Numbered from the stretch's first letter, positions 1 through 8,879 are shown. The stretch is DNA of 64,000 bases from Loktanella sp. SALINAS62 (GCF_018263905.1 NZ_JAAFZU010000001.1:174228-238227), one strand, 5' to 3'. Notes: a model not told the origin generated them from the sequence alone. Numbers and translations: made by a program.

Positions 1-495
1 GGACCGCAAAACGCCCCCCTGATGATCGTAGGCGAACAGCCCGGCGACGCCGAAGATCTGGCAGGCATGCCGTTTGTCGGTCCCGCCGGGCAATTATTCG
101 ACCAACTGGCGCAACAGGCCGGATTGGACCGGCGTCAGGCCTACGTGACCAACGCGGTCAAGCATTTCAAATACGAACAACGCGGCAAACGGCGCATCCA
201 CCAGAACCCCGATACCCCGGAAATTGAACATTGCCGGTTCTGGGTCGAAACCGAAATTAGGCTGGTGAAACCGCGCCTGATCCTTGCAATGGGCGGCACC
301 GCCGCCGAAAGCCTGACAGGCAGTCGCAAGGATCTGTTGAAACGGCGCGGCAAGGTCGAAGACACGCCACACGGCCCCGTCTTCCTAACCGTGCATCCGT
401 CCTATCTGCTGCGCCTACCCAGCCATCTTAAACCCGATGCGCAGGATGCATTCGTCAATGACCTGCGCGCCGTGGTGGCCAAATTGGCGGCCTGA
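1..495 (+). CDS. udgX: UdgX-type uracil-DNA glycosylase, 5' end missing
   Basis: The reading frame is already open at base 1 and ends with TGA at 493-495, so the gene is cut by the window edge and only its last 164 codons are seen. The fragment has the family 4/5-like uracil-DNA glycosylase motifs: GEQPGD near the start and HPSYLLR near the end. Between them is KRRIH, the extra loop that defines UdgX, whose His is known to bond covalently to the abasic site after uracil removal. The expected role is base-excision repair in the cytoplasm. Alphaproteobacterial UdgX is often fused to an N-terminal DUF4130-type domain; whether that applies here cannot be seen. Confidence 0.88.
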   Translation, partial: GPQNAPLMIVGEQPGDAEDLAGMPFVGPAGQLFDQLAQQAGLDRRQAYVTNAVKHFKYEQRGKRRIHQNPDTPEIEHCRFWVETEIRLVKPRLILAMGGTAAESLTGSRKDLLKRRGKVEDTPHGPVFLTVHPSYLLRLPSHLKPDAQDAFVNDLRAVVAKLAA

Positions 496-508
496 CTCGC
501 AGCTGTGG

Positions 509-1606
509 TCAGGTGTTGAACAAAAAGTGCAACACGTCGCCGTCCTTGACGATATAGGATTTGCCTTCAGCGCGCATTTTGCCCGCTTCCTTGGCAGGCT
601 GTTCACCGCCCAGAGCCACGAAATCATCGTACCCGATAGTTTCCGCGCGAATGAAACCACGTTCGAAATCACCATGGATCACACCCGCGGCCTTGGGCGC
701 GCTGGTGCCTTCGGAAATTGTCCAGGCGCGGGCTTCTTTCGGACCAACGGTGAAATAGGTCTGCAGGTGCAACAGGGCGTATCCCGCGCGGATCAGGCGA
801 TCCAGACCCGGTTCGTCCAGACCCATTTCGCCCAGAAACATCTCTGCCTCCTCAGCGTCCAGTTGGCTGATCTCTTCTTCGATCCGGGCGGAAATCACGA
901 CATGCGCATTGCCCTCTGCCGCCGCCATTTCGGCCACGCGGGCCGACTGGCTGTTACCTGCACCGGCGCTGTCTTCTTCGACGTTGCAGACATACAGAAC
1001 CGGCTTCGTCGTCAGCAATTGCAGCATCCGCCAGGCCTTGGCATCGTCGGCGTCCACATCGACAGTGCGGGCGGGTTTGCCGTCTTCGATTGCGGCCTGC
1101 GCGACCTTCAGCAGGCGTTCCTGCTGCACCGCTTCCTTGTCACCACCGCGCACCTTGCGTGTCAGACCGGCCAGACGCTTTTCGATGCTTTCCAGATCGG
1201 CCAACATCAGTTCGGTTTCGATGACTTGCGCGTCCTCGACCGGATCGACCCGGCCTTCGACATGGGTGATGTCGTCGTCTTCGAAGCAGCGCAGCACGTG
1301 GGCGATGGCGTCGCATTCGCGGATGTTGGCCAGAAACTGGTTGCCCAGCCCCTCGCCCTTGCTGGCACCTTTGACCAGACCCGCAATATCGACAAAGGTC
1401 ATGCGCGTGGGGATAATCTGTTTGGACCCCGCAATCGCGGCCAACCTGTCCAGGCGTGCATCGGGCACCGCGACATCACCGACATTCGGTTCTATGGTGC
1501 AAAACGGAAAATTCGCGGCCTGCGCCGCCGCCGTGCGCGTCAGCGCATTGAACAGGGTCGATTTGCCGACGTTCGGCAACCCGACAATCCCCATCTTGAA
1601 ACCCAT
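509..1606 (-). CDS. ychF: Ribosome-binding ATPase YchF
   Basis: A 365-aa Obg-family P-loop protein of full family length. The G1 motif GLPNVGKST lies at residues 8-16. In place of the guanine-specific NKxD motif it has NVEED near residue 210, consistent with the ATP preference known for YchF. A coiled-coil insertion (about 130-175) and a C-terminal TGS domain follow, ending in VKDGDVLHFLFN. YchF binds ribosomes in the cytoplasm and is linked to translation quality control and oxidative stress. The gene converges on udgX with a 13-nt gap. GAAAGGAGC-like purines lie just upstream of the ATG. Confidence 0.97.
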   Translation of the reverse strand: MGFKMGIVGLPNVGKSTLFNALTRTAAAQAANFPFCTIEPNVGDVAVPDARLDRLAAIAGSKQIIPTRMTFVDIAGLVKGASKGEGLGNQFLANIRECDAIAHVLRCFEDDDITHVEGRVDPVEDAQVIETELMLADLESIEKRLAGLTRKVRGGDKEAVQQERLLKVAQAAIEDGKPARTVDVDADDAKAWRMLQLLTTKPVLYVCNVEEDSAGAGNSQSARVAEMAAAEGNAHVVISARIEEEISQLDAEEAEMFLGEMGLDEPGLDRLIRAGYALLHLQTYFTVGPKEARAWTISEGTSAPKAAGVIHGDFERGFIRAETIGYDDFVALGGEQPAKEAGKMRAEGKSYIVKDGDVLHFLFNT

Positions 1607-1682
1607 GACGCCGCTCCTTTGAAATCCCGTTCGCGCGTTTAGTCCTGCGCGCCAGCAGACTCAAGGGGCCAGACCCAAGCGG

Positions 1683-1868
1683 TCAGGACTGGCGGTTGCG
1701 GCCTTCGTAGATCAGCAACCATGCCAGAATGATGAACATGGGATGCGTCAAGCCGCCGGAAAGCAGCAGGGCGGGCACCCAGACGAAAAAAATGATGATC
1801 CCGATGATCGGACGACCGGCCAGCAGGATGGACAGGGGCGGGAGCAGAAGCGCGAGTAAATAATTCAT
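1683..1868 (-). CDS. Small membrane protein, YqaE/Pmp3-like
   Basis: A 61-aa, strongly hydrophobic protein. The N-terminal LLALLLPPLSILLAGRP is the kind of Pro-rich first membrane segment seen in the YqaE/Pmp3 family, and a second segment (about 39-54) ends in YEGRNRQS. Pmp3 proteins are small inner-membrane proteins tied to membrane potential and salt stress. The match is by pattern only, and the stretch between the helices is longer than usual. The ribosome-binding site is weak. The gene lies 76 nt upstream of ychF on the same strand and may share its transcript. Confidence 0.6.
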   Translation of the reverse strand: MNYLLALLLPPLSILLAGRPIIGIIIFFVWVPALLLSGGLTHPMFIILAWLLIYEGRNRQS

Positions 1869-2132
1869 ACCGCATAACTTAGGATCGTGCGACGCGATGT
1901 CACCACCCCTTTTTTCACAATGCGGCCGCTTTCCCGCCGGGCTACGGGCGGATCATCCATGCGGTTTAGCCAATCTTTACCCTTCAACGGCCAATCCAGG
2001 CATAATTCAATCGTGACACCGCCCAATCCCGTGGCTCGACCGTCCTATTCTAATCGCTATTGTCAGACCGGGCGGGATGCGCCATTCCTGCCCCGCCAGA
2101 ACCATCGCAAGACCCACGCAGAAAGTCCGCCC

Positions 2133-2924
2133 ATGTCCCGTATCGACGCCAAATTCGCCCAGTTGAACGCCGAAGGCCGCAAGGCTTTCGTCGCCTACGT
2201 CATGGCCGGCGATCCGAATTACGATACCTCGGTCGATATCGTGCGCGGCCTGCCGGGCGCGGGTGTCGATATTATCGAACTGGGCCTGCCATTTACCGAC
2301 CCTATGGCCGACGGCACCACGATCCAGCTGGCCGGACAACGCGCGCTGGCCGGACATATGACTTTGGACAAGACGCTGGATATCGCGCGCACCTTGCGCG
2401 AAACCGACGACACCACCCCGATCGTATTGATGGGCTACTACAACCCGATTTATTCGCGGGGCGTCGATCTGTTCCTGCAACAGGCACAGGATGCCGGAAT
2501 CGACGGATTGATCATCGTCGATCTGCCACCTGAAGAAGACGACGAATTGTGCCTGCCCGCCCAGAAACAGGGCCTGAACTTCATCCGCCTTGCCACGCCG
2601 ACCACCGATGACAAACGCCTGCCAAAGGTGCTGACCAATACCTCCGGTTTCGTCTACTACGTCTCTGTGACCGGCATCACCGGCACCGCAGAAGCACAGG
2701 CCACCGATGTCGGACCAGAGGTCGCGCGCATCAAATCGCACACCAATCTGCCCGTGATCGTGGGTTTCGGCATCAAGACACCAGAAGCGGCGCAATCCAT
2801 CGCCAGCATCGCTGACGGGGCTGTCGTCGGCTCTGCCATCGTGGAAAAAATCGGCGCGGGTCAAAGCGTCGACGACGTGCTGGCCTTTGTCAAATCACTT
2901 GCGGACGGCTGCCACCGCGGCTGA
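2133..2924 (+). CDS. trpA: Tryptophan synthase alpha chain
   Basis: 263 aa, normal length for TrpA. It cleaves indole-3-glycerol phosphate to indole and glyceraldehyde-3-phosphate, passing indole to TrpB. The two catalytic acids are in their usual contexts: Glu in IIELGLPF and Asp in PMADGTTIQ. The phosphate-binding GFGIKTPE and GSAIVEKI motifs are near the C terminus. The frame is open upstream to 1887, but homology begins at MSRIDAKF, so the ATG at 2133 is chosen. No trpB or trpF is adjacent, and the 264 nt upstream hold no gene I can support. Confidence 0.96.
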   Translation: MSRIDAKFAQLNAEGRKAFVAYVMAGDPNYDTSVDIVRGLPGAGVDIIELGLPFTDPMADGTTIQLAGQRALAGHMTLDKTLDIARTLRETDDTTPIVLMGYYNPIYSRGVDLFLQQAQDAGIDGLIIVDLPPEEDDELCLPAQKQGLNFIRLATPTTDDKRLPKVLTNTSGFVYYVSVTGITGTAEAQATDVGPEVARIKSHTNLPVIVGFGIKTPEAAQSIASIADGAVVGSAIVEKIGAGQSVDDVLAFVKSLADGCHRG

Positions 2925-2945
2925 ACCACGCGCCACACTCGCTGT

Positions 2946-3008
2946 TTTCAAAATATCCCGGGGGAGGTGCGCAGCACCGGGGGCAGCGCCCCCAGCCCGT
3001 CAACGGGC
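2946..3008. repeat. Composite palindromic repeat (REP-like)
   Basis: Three consecutive hairpins follow an AAATATCCCGGGGGAG lead: GGTGC/GCACC (2966-2978), GGGGGC/GCCCCC (2979-2993) and GCCCGT/ACGGGC (2995-3008). The element sits between the convergent trpA and def genes and could terminate both. Its last hairpin overlaps the end of the deformylase gene and supplies its stop codon (3000-3002). The lead resembles the repeats at 7005 and 9584. Confidence 0.7.
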
Positions 3009-3494
3009 AAGCTTTGCCGCCCGTTTCAGCAGCATGTCGCGCTTCACCCGCCCCAGATGATCGAAATACATGCGCCCCGCCAGATGATCGATCTGGTGCT
3101 GCACACTGGTTGCCCACAGGCTGACGAAATCCTTTTGATCCCAGACCCCGTCCGCGTTCAGATAGCGCACCGTCACCGCGCGCGGCCGTTTGATGATGGC
3201 ACTGACGCCCGGCAGGCAGGGTGAAGCTTCGTCGTGGTCGCGTAATTCCACACTCGCATGCAGGATTTCGGGGTTTGCCATCCGCACGACCTGCCCGCGC
3301 TTTGTGCTGGCGTCCACGACCGCCAAACGCAACGGTATACCCAGCTGTACCGCAGCCAGCCCAACACCGGGCATCGCTTCCATCACGGCAATCATGTCGT
3401 CCCAGATCGCACGGACATCATCGGTAATTTCAGACACATCAGCCGCAGGGGTGCGCAGCGCCTTGTGCGGCCAACGAACAACGGTACGGGTCAT
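3000..3494 (-). CDS. Peptide deformylase-like protein, degenerate active site
   Basis: A 164-aa deformylase-fold protein, third in a run of three. Motif 1, GVGLAAVQ, is at 43-50. Motif 2, normally EGCLS, reads SPCLP: zinc-ligand Cys93 is kept but its neighbours are lost. Motif 3, normally HEIDH, reads HQIDH (133-137), so the catalytic Glu is Gln; the codon is CAG on the minus strand (3093-3095). Zinc binding may persist, but normal deformylation is doubtful. It overlaps the upstream def gene by 4 nt (ATGA), so translation is probably coupled. The final codons and stop lie in a palindromic repeat. Confidence 0.85.
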   Translation of the reverse strand: MTRTVVRWPHKALRTPAADVSEITDDVRAIWDDMIAVMEAMPGVGLAAVQLGIPLRLAVVDASTKRGQVVRMANPEILHASVELRDHDEASPCLPGVSAIIKRPRAVTVRYLNADGVWDQKDFVSLWATSVQHQIDHLAGRMYFDHLGRVKRDMLLKRAAKLAR

Positions 3495-3946
3495 GGCCGG
3501 CCTGTGTCATCGGTGATCAGCACACCGTCCAGATGGTCGCTTTCGTGCTGCACAATCGCCGCGGCGACGCCGTCGAACCCCCGCTCGTGCACCGCACCAT
3601 TCAGATCCTGCCAGCGCAAGCGTACCTCTGCCGGGCGCGACACCGCGATCGTGACCCCTGCGATCGATAGACAGGTTTCGTCCATCGCAACCCGTTGCAC
3701 TGACCGGTCCAGCACGCGCGGATTGACACAGACCACCGGACTGGGATCTGCGTCTTTCCATATCACATCCATGACGAACAGGCGCGACAGCACCCCGACC
3801 TGTGGCGCGGCCAAACCGCGACCGGGGGCTGCGTACATGGTGTCGAACATATCGTCCGCAAGCGATTGCAAAGCAGCATCAAACGACGTCACCGGCGCGC
3901 AGACTGTCCGCAGGCCATCATGGGGCGCCTGCAGGATCGGTCTCAT
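3491..3946 (-). CDS. def: Peptide deformylase paralogue
   Basis: A 151-aa member of the polypeptide deformylase family, which removes formyl from the starting Met of nascent chains. Motifs: GRGLAAPQ at 42-49, ETCLS with zinc-ligand Cys92, and HESDH at 134-138 with the catalytic Glu kept. It is divergent (Thr for Gly in motif 2, Ser for Ile/Leu in motif 3) and short at the C terminus, which ends soon after the HExxH helix. It probably remains active. It is the middle gene of three, overlapping both neighbours by 4 nt. Confidence 0.9.
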   Translation of the reverse strand: MRPILQAPHDGLRTVCAPVTSFDAALQSLADDMFDTMYAAPGRGLAAPQVGVLSRLFVMDVIWKDADPSPVVCVNPRVLDRSVQRVAMDETCLSIAGVTIAVSRPAEVRLRWQDLNGAVHERGFDGVAAAIVQHESDHLDGVLITDDTGRP

Positions 3947-4464
3947 GCGCGGGCCCGTTCACGTTTCAGTTTCTGCATTTTTCGCGTGATCATCTGGCGT
4001 TTCATCGTGCCAAGGTAGTCAATGAAAAGCTTGCCGTTCAGATGGTCGATCTCGTGCTGAACGCAGGTCGCCCACAACCCATCAAAGCGTTCGGTCTGCA
4101 TCGCGCCGTCCAGATCCATCCAAGCAACATCGACCACGGCGGGGCGTTCGACATCGGCGTATTGTTCAGGGATCGACAAACAGCCTTCTTCATAGGTGTA
4201 GCGTTCATCGCTGGACCACGTTACCTGCGGATTGATCAGGACCATGGGGCGCGGCGCGGCGCCCTCTTCCTTGACACAATCCATGACGATAATCCGCTTC
4301 ATCACGCCGACCTGCGGTGCGGCCAGACCGATACCGGGCGCGTCATACATGGTGTCCAGCATGTCCGCGGCGAGCCCGCGCAGATCATCATCGACCGTTG
4401 CAACAGGGTCTGCGACCTTTTTCAGGCGGGGGTCCGGATGGATCAGAATGGGGCGTATCGTCAT
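3943..4464 (-). CDS. def: Peptide deformylase (canonical copy)
   Basis: A 173-aa canonical deformylase with GIGLAAPQ (44-51), EGCLS (93-97, Cys95) and HEIDH (137-141). The basic C-terminal tail (RKMQKLKRERARA) is typical of the alphaproteobacterial type. The frame could start at GTG 4473 or ATG 4470, but ATG 4464 has an AGG about 8 nt upstream and gives the usual MTIRPIL N terminus. It is the first gene of the three-def operon and the one expected to do the essential work. The usual def partner fmt is not next to it. Confidence 0.95.
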   Translation of the reverse strand: MTIRPILIHPDPRLKKVADPVATVDDDLRGLAADMLDTMYDAPGIGLAAPQVGVMKRIIVMDCVKEEGAAPRPMVLINPQVTWSSDERYTYEEGCLSIPEQYADVERPAVVDVAWMDLDGAMQTERFDGLWATCVQHEIDHLNGKLFIDYLGTMKRQMITRKMQKLKRERARA

Positions 4465-4601
4465 GGCCATCACCTAGGCCGATCACGCCGGTTTTGCAAT
4501 ATCACAAGCCACGTCACACGCGCCCCGGTATACCCGATTTTTGGCTTGCAAGCGGCGGCCAAGGTGCCAAACGTGGTCATGACCGAACGAAAGGCCAACC
4601 C

Positions 4602-5771
4602 ATGAACTTTGACACCCCAATCAACCGCCGTGACACGCATTGCGCCAAATGGGACGCGATGGAACAGATCTATGGTGTGTCACCTGACGACGGCATTGCG
4701 ATGTGGGTTGCCGACATGGAATTCGCGGCGCCCGACTGTATCCGGCGTGCGCTGGCCGCCATGACGGACCACGGCGTTTACGGTTACTTCGGCGACGAAA
4801 GCGATTATCGCGCCGCGATCTGCTGGTGGATGGCCGAACGGCACGGCTGGGTCGTCGACCCCGCCCATATCTTTACCACGCATGGTCTGGTCCACGGCAC
4901 CGCCATGTGCGTCGATGCGTTCACACAACCGGGCGATGGCATCGTTCTGATGACCCCTGTCTATCACGCCTTTGCCCGCGTGATTACCGCAGCAGACCGA
5001 CGTGTCGTGGAATGCGAATTAGCCAATGTCGACGGCCGCTACGAGATGGATTTCGACGCGTGGGATGCCCAGATGGACGGCAGCGAACGCATGCTGATCC
5101 TGTGTTCACCGCACAACCCCGGCGGTCGCGTCTGGTCGCGGCCCGAATTGCAGGCCGTCGCCGCCTTTGCCAAACGGCACGAACTGATCCTTGTGTCCGA
5201 CGAGATTCACCACGACCTGACCTTTCCGGGTCAAGTGCACACCCCCATGCCGCTGATCGACGGGATTGCGGACCGGCTGGTGATGATGACCGCTGCGACC
5301 AAAACCTTTAACATCGCGGGATCGCATACCGGCAACGTCATTATCGCCGATCCCGATCTACGCGCCCGTTTTGCGAAACGCATGATGGCCTTGGGTATAT
5401 CGCCCGACAGCTTTGGCCTGTTCATGACCACCGCCGCCTATTCGCCCGATGGTGCCGCATGGGTCGATGCCCTGCGGCTGTATCTTGATGAAAACCGCCG
5501 GATTTTCGATGCCGGCGTCAACGCCATTCCGGGCGTCCACGCGATGCATCTGGAATCGACCTATCTGTCTTGGGTCGATTTCACGGGCACCGGCATGTCG
5601 CCGCAGGACGTGATTGATCGCGTTCAGAATGACGCCAGGATCGCGGCAAACCACGGCGCGACCTTTGGCAAAGGTGGCGAATCCTTTCTGCGTTTCAACA
5701 TTGGTGCACCCCGTGCCCAGATCGAAGATGCGGTCAAACGCCTGCAAACGGCCTTCAGCGACTTGCAATAA
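4602..5771 (+). CDS. MalY/PatB-type PLP C-S lyase
   Basis: A 389-aa fold-type I PLP enzyme. The MalY/PatB signature is clear: an N-terminal CAKWD, MWVADMEF near 40, YGY near 70, SPHNPGGRVW near 170, SDEIHHDL near 205 and the PLP lysine in ATKTFNIAGSHTGN near 235. The family cleaves cystathionine or cysteine-like substrates to a thiol, pyruvate and ammonia. In marine bacteria relatives act in methionine metabolism or sulfur-compound breakdown; the substrate here cannot be told. The start at 4602 follows AAAGGCCAACCC. It stands alone between def and a hypothetical gene. Confidence 0.9.
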   Translation: MNFDTPINRRDTHCAKWDAMEQIYGVSPDDGIAMWVADMEFAAPDCIRRALAAMTDHGVYGYFGDESDYRAAICWWMAERHGWVVDPAHIFTTHGLVHGTAMCVDAFTQPGDGIVLMTPVYHAFARVITAADRRVVECELANVDGRYEMDFDAWDAQMDGSERMLILCSPHNPGGRVWSRPELQAVAAFAKRHELILVSDEIHHDLTFPGQVHTPMPLIDGIADRLVMMTAATKTFNIAGSHTGNVIIADPDLRARFAKRMMALGISPDSFGLFMTTAAYSPDGAAWVDALRLYLDENRRIFDAGVNAIPGVHAMHLESTYLSWVDFTGTGMSPQDVIDRVQNDARIAANHGATFGKGGESFLRFNIGAPRAQIEDAVKRLQTAFSDLQ

Positions 5772-6122
5772 TCAGGGACGCGCCAGCAACCCGGCGGGCG
5801 CCGCCACGTCGGGCGCAAAATCCAGCGGCGCACTGTCGCGGACCGGGTGCAGCCATTTGAAGCTGACCAACGTTTCGCCACCGGTCACTTGGGACCCGAT
5901 GATCAGCGCCTGATACAGATGCCGCGCACCGTCGTAGATATCGACCCGGCCACGCAGCTTGTCACAGATTGTTTCATCCAGTGCCATGCCGTCCTGCCAA
6001 AAACGATGGATGCGATAGACGTTATCGCCGTCATGCACGCATAGCCGCTTGCCCCGTGCAAGCGAATGCTTGCGCGCATCCTGAAGCCCCTTGGTGACGG
6101 CATCCGGCAGATAATCATTCAT
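5772..6122 (-). CDS. Hypothetical protein
   Basis: A 116-aa protein I cannot assign. The start at 6122 is chosen because AGGAGG lies 5 nt upstream; longer starts lack this. The sequence looks soluble and alternates basic helix-like (KGLQDARKHSLARGKRLCVHDG) and beta-rich segments (VYRIHRFW, HLYQALIIGSQV), ending in an Ala/Pro-rich tail. There are no membrane segments or known motifs. Its stop abuts the stop of the convergent lyase gene with no gap. Confidence 0.72.
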   Translation of the reverse strand: MNDYLPDAVTKGLQDARKHSLARGKRLCVHDGDNVYRIHRFWQDGMALDETICDKLRGRVDIYDGARHLYQALIIGSQVTGGETLVSFKWLHPVRDSAPLDFAPDVAAPAGLLARP

Positions 6123-6220
6123 GGTGGCCTCCTGCGACATTATGCCAGAGTTAAGCCGCAAACGTAAAAATCAAGTAACGATTTTTGCCGCACTGCGGCA
6201 GCGCAGGTGCGGCAAAATGA

Positions 6221-6991
6221 CTAGCTTTTGCGCACCTTCGGCCGCAGGACATGGGGTTTGGCCGCATCGTAAAGCGCGGAATCGGGAAACCCGTGTTGCG
6301 ATCCCAGCACAGGTCCGACCATGATCAGCGCCGTCCGCGTGATTTTGGCCGCACGCACCTGCGCATGAATGTCCGCCAAGGTGCCGCGCAGAATCACCTG
6401 ATCAGGCCAGGATGCGCGATAAATGACCACCACCGGGCAGTCCGCGCCGTAATACGGCGTCAGCGTGCGTTCGATGTCGCGCAGCGCCCTGATCCCCAGA
6501 TGGATCGCCAACGTGGCCCCGGTCCGGGCGAAATTTTCCAGCGTTTCACCCGCAGGCATACCGGTCGATTTCATGCTCATCCGCGTCAGCACAATAGATT
6601 GGCCAACCTCTGGCACCGTCAATTCGGTGCCCATCGCCGCCGCCGCCGCCGCATAGGCCGGCACACCCGGAATGATCTGATAGTCGATCCCGTCCGCCTT
6701 CAGCCGCCGGATCTGTTCCGCGATCGCGCCGTATAGCGACGGATCGCCCGAATGCACGCGCGCCACGTCCTGCCCCTTGGCATGGGCCGCGACGATTTCG
6801 GCATGCGTATCATCCAGCGTCATCGGTGCGGTATCCAGCACCCGCGCATCCACGGGCGCGATGGCCACAACCTCCTCTGGCACCAGCGATCCGGCATACA
6901 GACATACCGGGCAGGCCGCGATCAACCGCGCGGCTTTCAGCGTCAACAGCTCCGGGTCGCCCGGTCCTGCACCAATAAAATATACCGTCAT
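6221..6991 (-). CDS. cobM: Precorrin-4 C(11)-methyltransferase
   Basis: A 256-aa tetrapyrrole methylase that moves a methyl from S-adenosylmethionine to C11 of precorrin-4. It opens with VYFIGAGPGDPELLTLKAARLI, the conserved SAM-site strand, and has HSGDPSLYGAI (about 95-105) and IPGVPAYAAAAAAMGTELT, which separate CobM/CbiF from other methylases in the operon. ATG 6991 gives the correct N terminus although the frame stays open to 7162. It is the last gene of the leftward cob operon, separated from cbiG-cobJ by a palindromic repeat. Confidence 0.95.
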   Translation of the reverse strand: MTVYFIGAGPGDPELLTLKAARLIAACPVCLYAGSLVPEEVVAIAPVDARVLDTAPMTLDDTHAEIVAAHAKGQDVARVHSGDPSLYGAIAEQIRRLKADGIDYQIIPGVPAYAAAAAAMGTELTVPEVGQSIVLTRMSMKSTGMPAGETLENFARTGATLAIHLGIRALRDIERTLTPYYGADCPVVVIYRASWPDQVILRGTLADIHAQVRAAKITRTALIMVGPVLGSQHGFPDSALYDAAKPHVLRPKVRKS

Positions 6992-7004
6992 GCTGCACGC
7001 CCTT

Positions 7005-7061
7005 GCATCATCTTGCCCAAAATACTCCCGCCGGAGGCCCGGGTTTTTATAAAAAATCCGG
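7005..7061. repeat. Palindromic repeat copy A with hairpin
   Basis: A 34-nt unit (7005-7038: GCATCATCTTGCCCAAAATA followed by CTCCCGCCGGAGGC) is repeated exactly at 9584-9617 and with two changes inside cobN at 53626. Here it is followed by a hairpin whose arms are CCGGGTTTTTAT and AAAAAATCCGG (7039-7061). The hairpin ends one base from the stop of cbiG-cobJ and could act as a terminator or mRNA stabiliser within the operon. Confidence 0.8.
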
Positions 7062-8879
7062 TCACGCCAGATCACCGTCAATCTTGCGGGCATAACCGCG
7101 CGGGGTGAACATTCGCGGCCCCTCGCCCAGTTGCGCCAGACGCGAGTTGCTGGACCCCACAAGCACGACCGTCAACATGTCGACTTCGTCCACCTGCAGC
7201 GCATCCAGCCGGCGATACCGCAGATGCTCCTCCGGTCGGCCCAGCGATGTGGCCAGCATCACCGGCGTGTCCGCCGGGCGATGTTGCAGCAGGATGTCGC
7301 GCGCTTCGGCCAGCAGCGTCCTGCGGGTCTTGGACACCGGGTTGTAGAACGCGATTACGAAATCACCTTCTGCGGCGGCTTTCAACCGACGCAGGATATC
7401 GTCCCGCGGCGTCAGCAGGTCCGACAGAGAGATCGCACAAAAGTCGTGTCCCAGCGGCGCCCCCGCCCGTGCCGCAGCCCCCTGCAACGCGCTGACACCG
7501 GGCGAACACACCACCTCGACCCGCCGCGCGGCATCCGATACGCCCATCTGGTCCGGACGCCTGTCCAGCAGTTCGAACACCAGCGCCCCCATCGCATAGA
7601 TACCCGCGTCGCCCGAACAGACCAGCGCCACGTCGATCCCGCGGCCCGCCTGTTCTAGCGCATAGCGGCAGCGGTCCTCTTCTCCGCCCAGCGGAAAATC
7701 CGACCGCGCCTTGCCAACGGCCAACGGGCCAAGCAAGTCGATATACAGCCCGTAACCGACCAGCTCTTGGGCTTCGGACACCAACCGCGACACCTCCGGC
7801 GTGCGCCAGGCCGCCTGGCCCGGACCGATCCCCACGACCGACAACCGCCCGCGCGACCGCCCTGCCATCTGCGTGATCGGCGCATCCGCGACGGCCAGTG
7901 CCGCCGTGGCATCGGCGGTCTTGCGCTTGGCCACCGCCAAACGCCCCCCGGCACCAGCCAAGGCCAGCGCCGCCCCCTCACTGACCCCGTGGCAGCCGAC
8001 TTCGGCAAAAACCACATCCGACGGTGTTTCCAGCCGGGGCGTCAGCGCATCCAGCGTTGCGGCATCGAACACCCGGAAGGGCACGCCCATGGCGCGCGCC
8101 AGCGCGTTCATGGCGACCTCGTCCGCCTTCAGGTCCAGCGATCCGACGCAGGCTACGGCCGCGCGCGCAACCCCGGCTTCGGCCAGCACGTCATCGACCA
8201 GCGCCGACAGCGCGCCCGCGTCGCAGCCCCGCGCACAGCCGACACCCAGCGCAAACCGTTGCGGTGCGAAATGCAAATGCGCGCCCGACAGATCCGTCAC
8301 CGGTGCCGTCCCGCAGGTGATCGTTACGCCGTCGCCAGTTGGCAAACCGTGCAGCCAGTCAGCCGCATCCGCATCCGGCCCCACCACGCGCGCACCACCG
8401 CCCGCCAGCAGCGCCGCCATTGCATCCTTGGCATCGTGGGGATTGACCAACCGCCAGCCCGACGGCGGGGCATCCAGCGCCACACCCAACGCCACGTCAC
8501 CCGCCGTCGTCACGGCCGATACCGCACCCAATACCTGCGCGATGTCAGCGGCCAACCGGTTGGCACCACGATGCCCCCCCAGCAAGGGAACGACCACCGC
8601 GCCGTCATCACTGACTGACACGACCGGCGGTTCGATCGTCTTGTCCGACAAAAGCGGCGCCACCGCCCGGATCAGGATACCGGACGCGCAGACCCCGACC
8701 ACCGGCACGCCTGCCGCGAACAGATCGCGCGCATGATCCAGCGCATTGGGAAACCACGCGTCGGCACGGTCAACCCGGCCTTCGCGCCCATGAACCTGCG
8801 CCCCCAGCGCCTGTGCCACGCGATGCGCGACCCCTTCACCGGCGCGCGACAGCGCCATCACAACCGGAGTCACAGCCAA
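7062..8879 (-). CDS. cobJ: CbiG-CobJ fusion: precorrin-5A hydrolase plus precorrin-3B C(17)-methyltransferase
   Basis: 605 aa holding two enzymes. Residues 1 to about 330 are a full CbiG: the N-terminal domain has GVCASGILIRAVAPLL and LLGGHRGANRLA, and the C-terminal domain (also found alone as CobE) has LGVGCARGCDAGAL and a late AVAKRKT. From about 345 a CobJ methylase begins (GRLSVVGIGPG), with VGYGLYIDLL, CSGDAGIYAMG and AFYNPVSKTRR. CobJ methylates C17 and contracts the ring; CbiG opens the lactone in the cobalt-first route. Finding CbiG fused here in an otherwise CobI/L/M/N (late-cobalt) set is notable. It overlaps cobI by 10 nt. Confidence 0.93.
   Translation of the reverse strand: MAVTPVVMALSRAGEGVAHRVAQALGAQVHGREGRVDRADAWFPNALDHARDLFAAGVPVVGVCASGILIRAVAPLLSDKTIEPPVVSVSDDGAVVVPLLGGHRGANRLAADIAQVLGAVSAVTTAGDVALGVALDAPPSGWRLVNPHDAKDAMAALLAGGGARVVGPDADAADWLHGLPTGDGVTITCGTAPVTDLSGAHLHFAPQRFALGVGCARGCDAGALSALVDDVLAEAGVARAAVACVGSLDLKADEVAMNALARAMGVPFRVFDAATLDALTPRLETPSDVVFAEVGCHGVSEGAALALAGAGGRLAVAKRKTADATAALAVADAPITQMAGRSRGRLSVVGIGPGQAAWRTPEVSRLVSEAQELVGYGLYIDLLGPLAVGKARSDFPLGGEEDRCRYALEQAGRGIDVALVCSGDAGIYAMGALVFELLDRRPDQMGVSDAARRVEVVCSPGVSALQGAAARAGAPLGHDFCAISLSDLLTPRDDILRRLKAAAEGDFVIAFYNPVSKTRRTLLAEARDILLQHRPADTPVMLATSLGRPEEHLRYRRLDALQVDEVDMLTVVLVGSSNSRLAQLGEGPRMFTPRGYARKIDGDLA

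Noticed and set aside
437-1642. Long open frame on the plus strand across ychF
   Set aside because: It lies fully opposite ychF, which has intact motifs; the frame is open because of high-GC codon bias.
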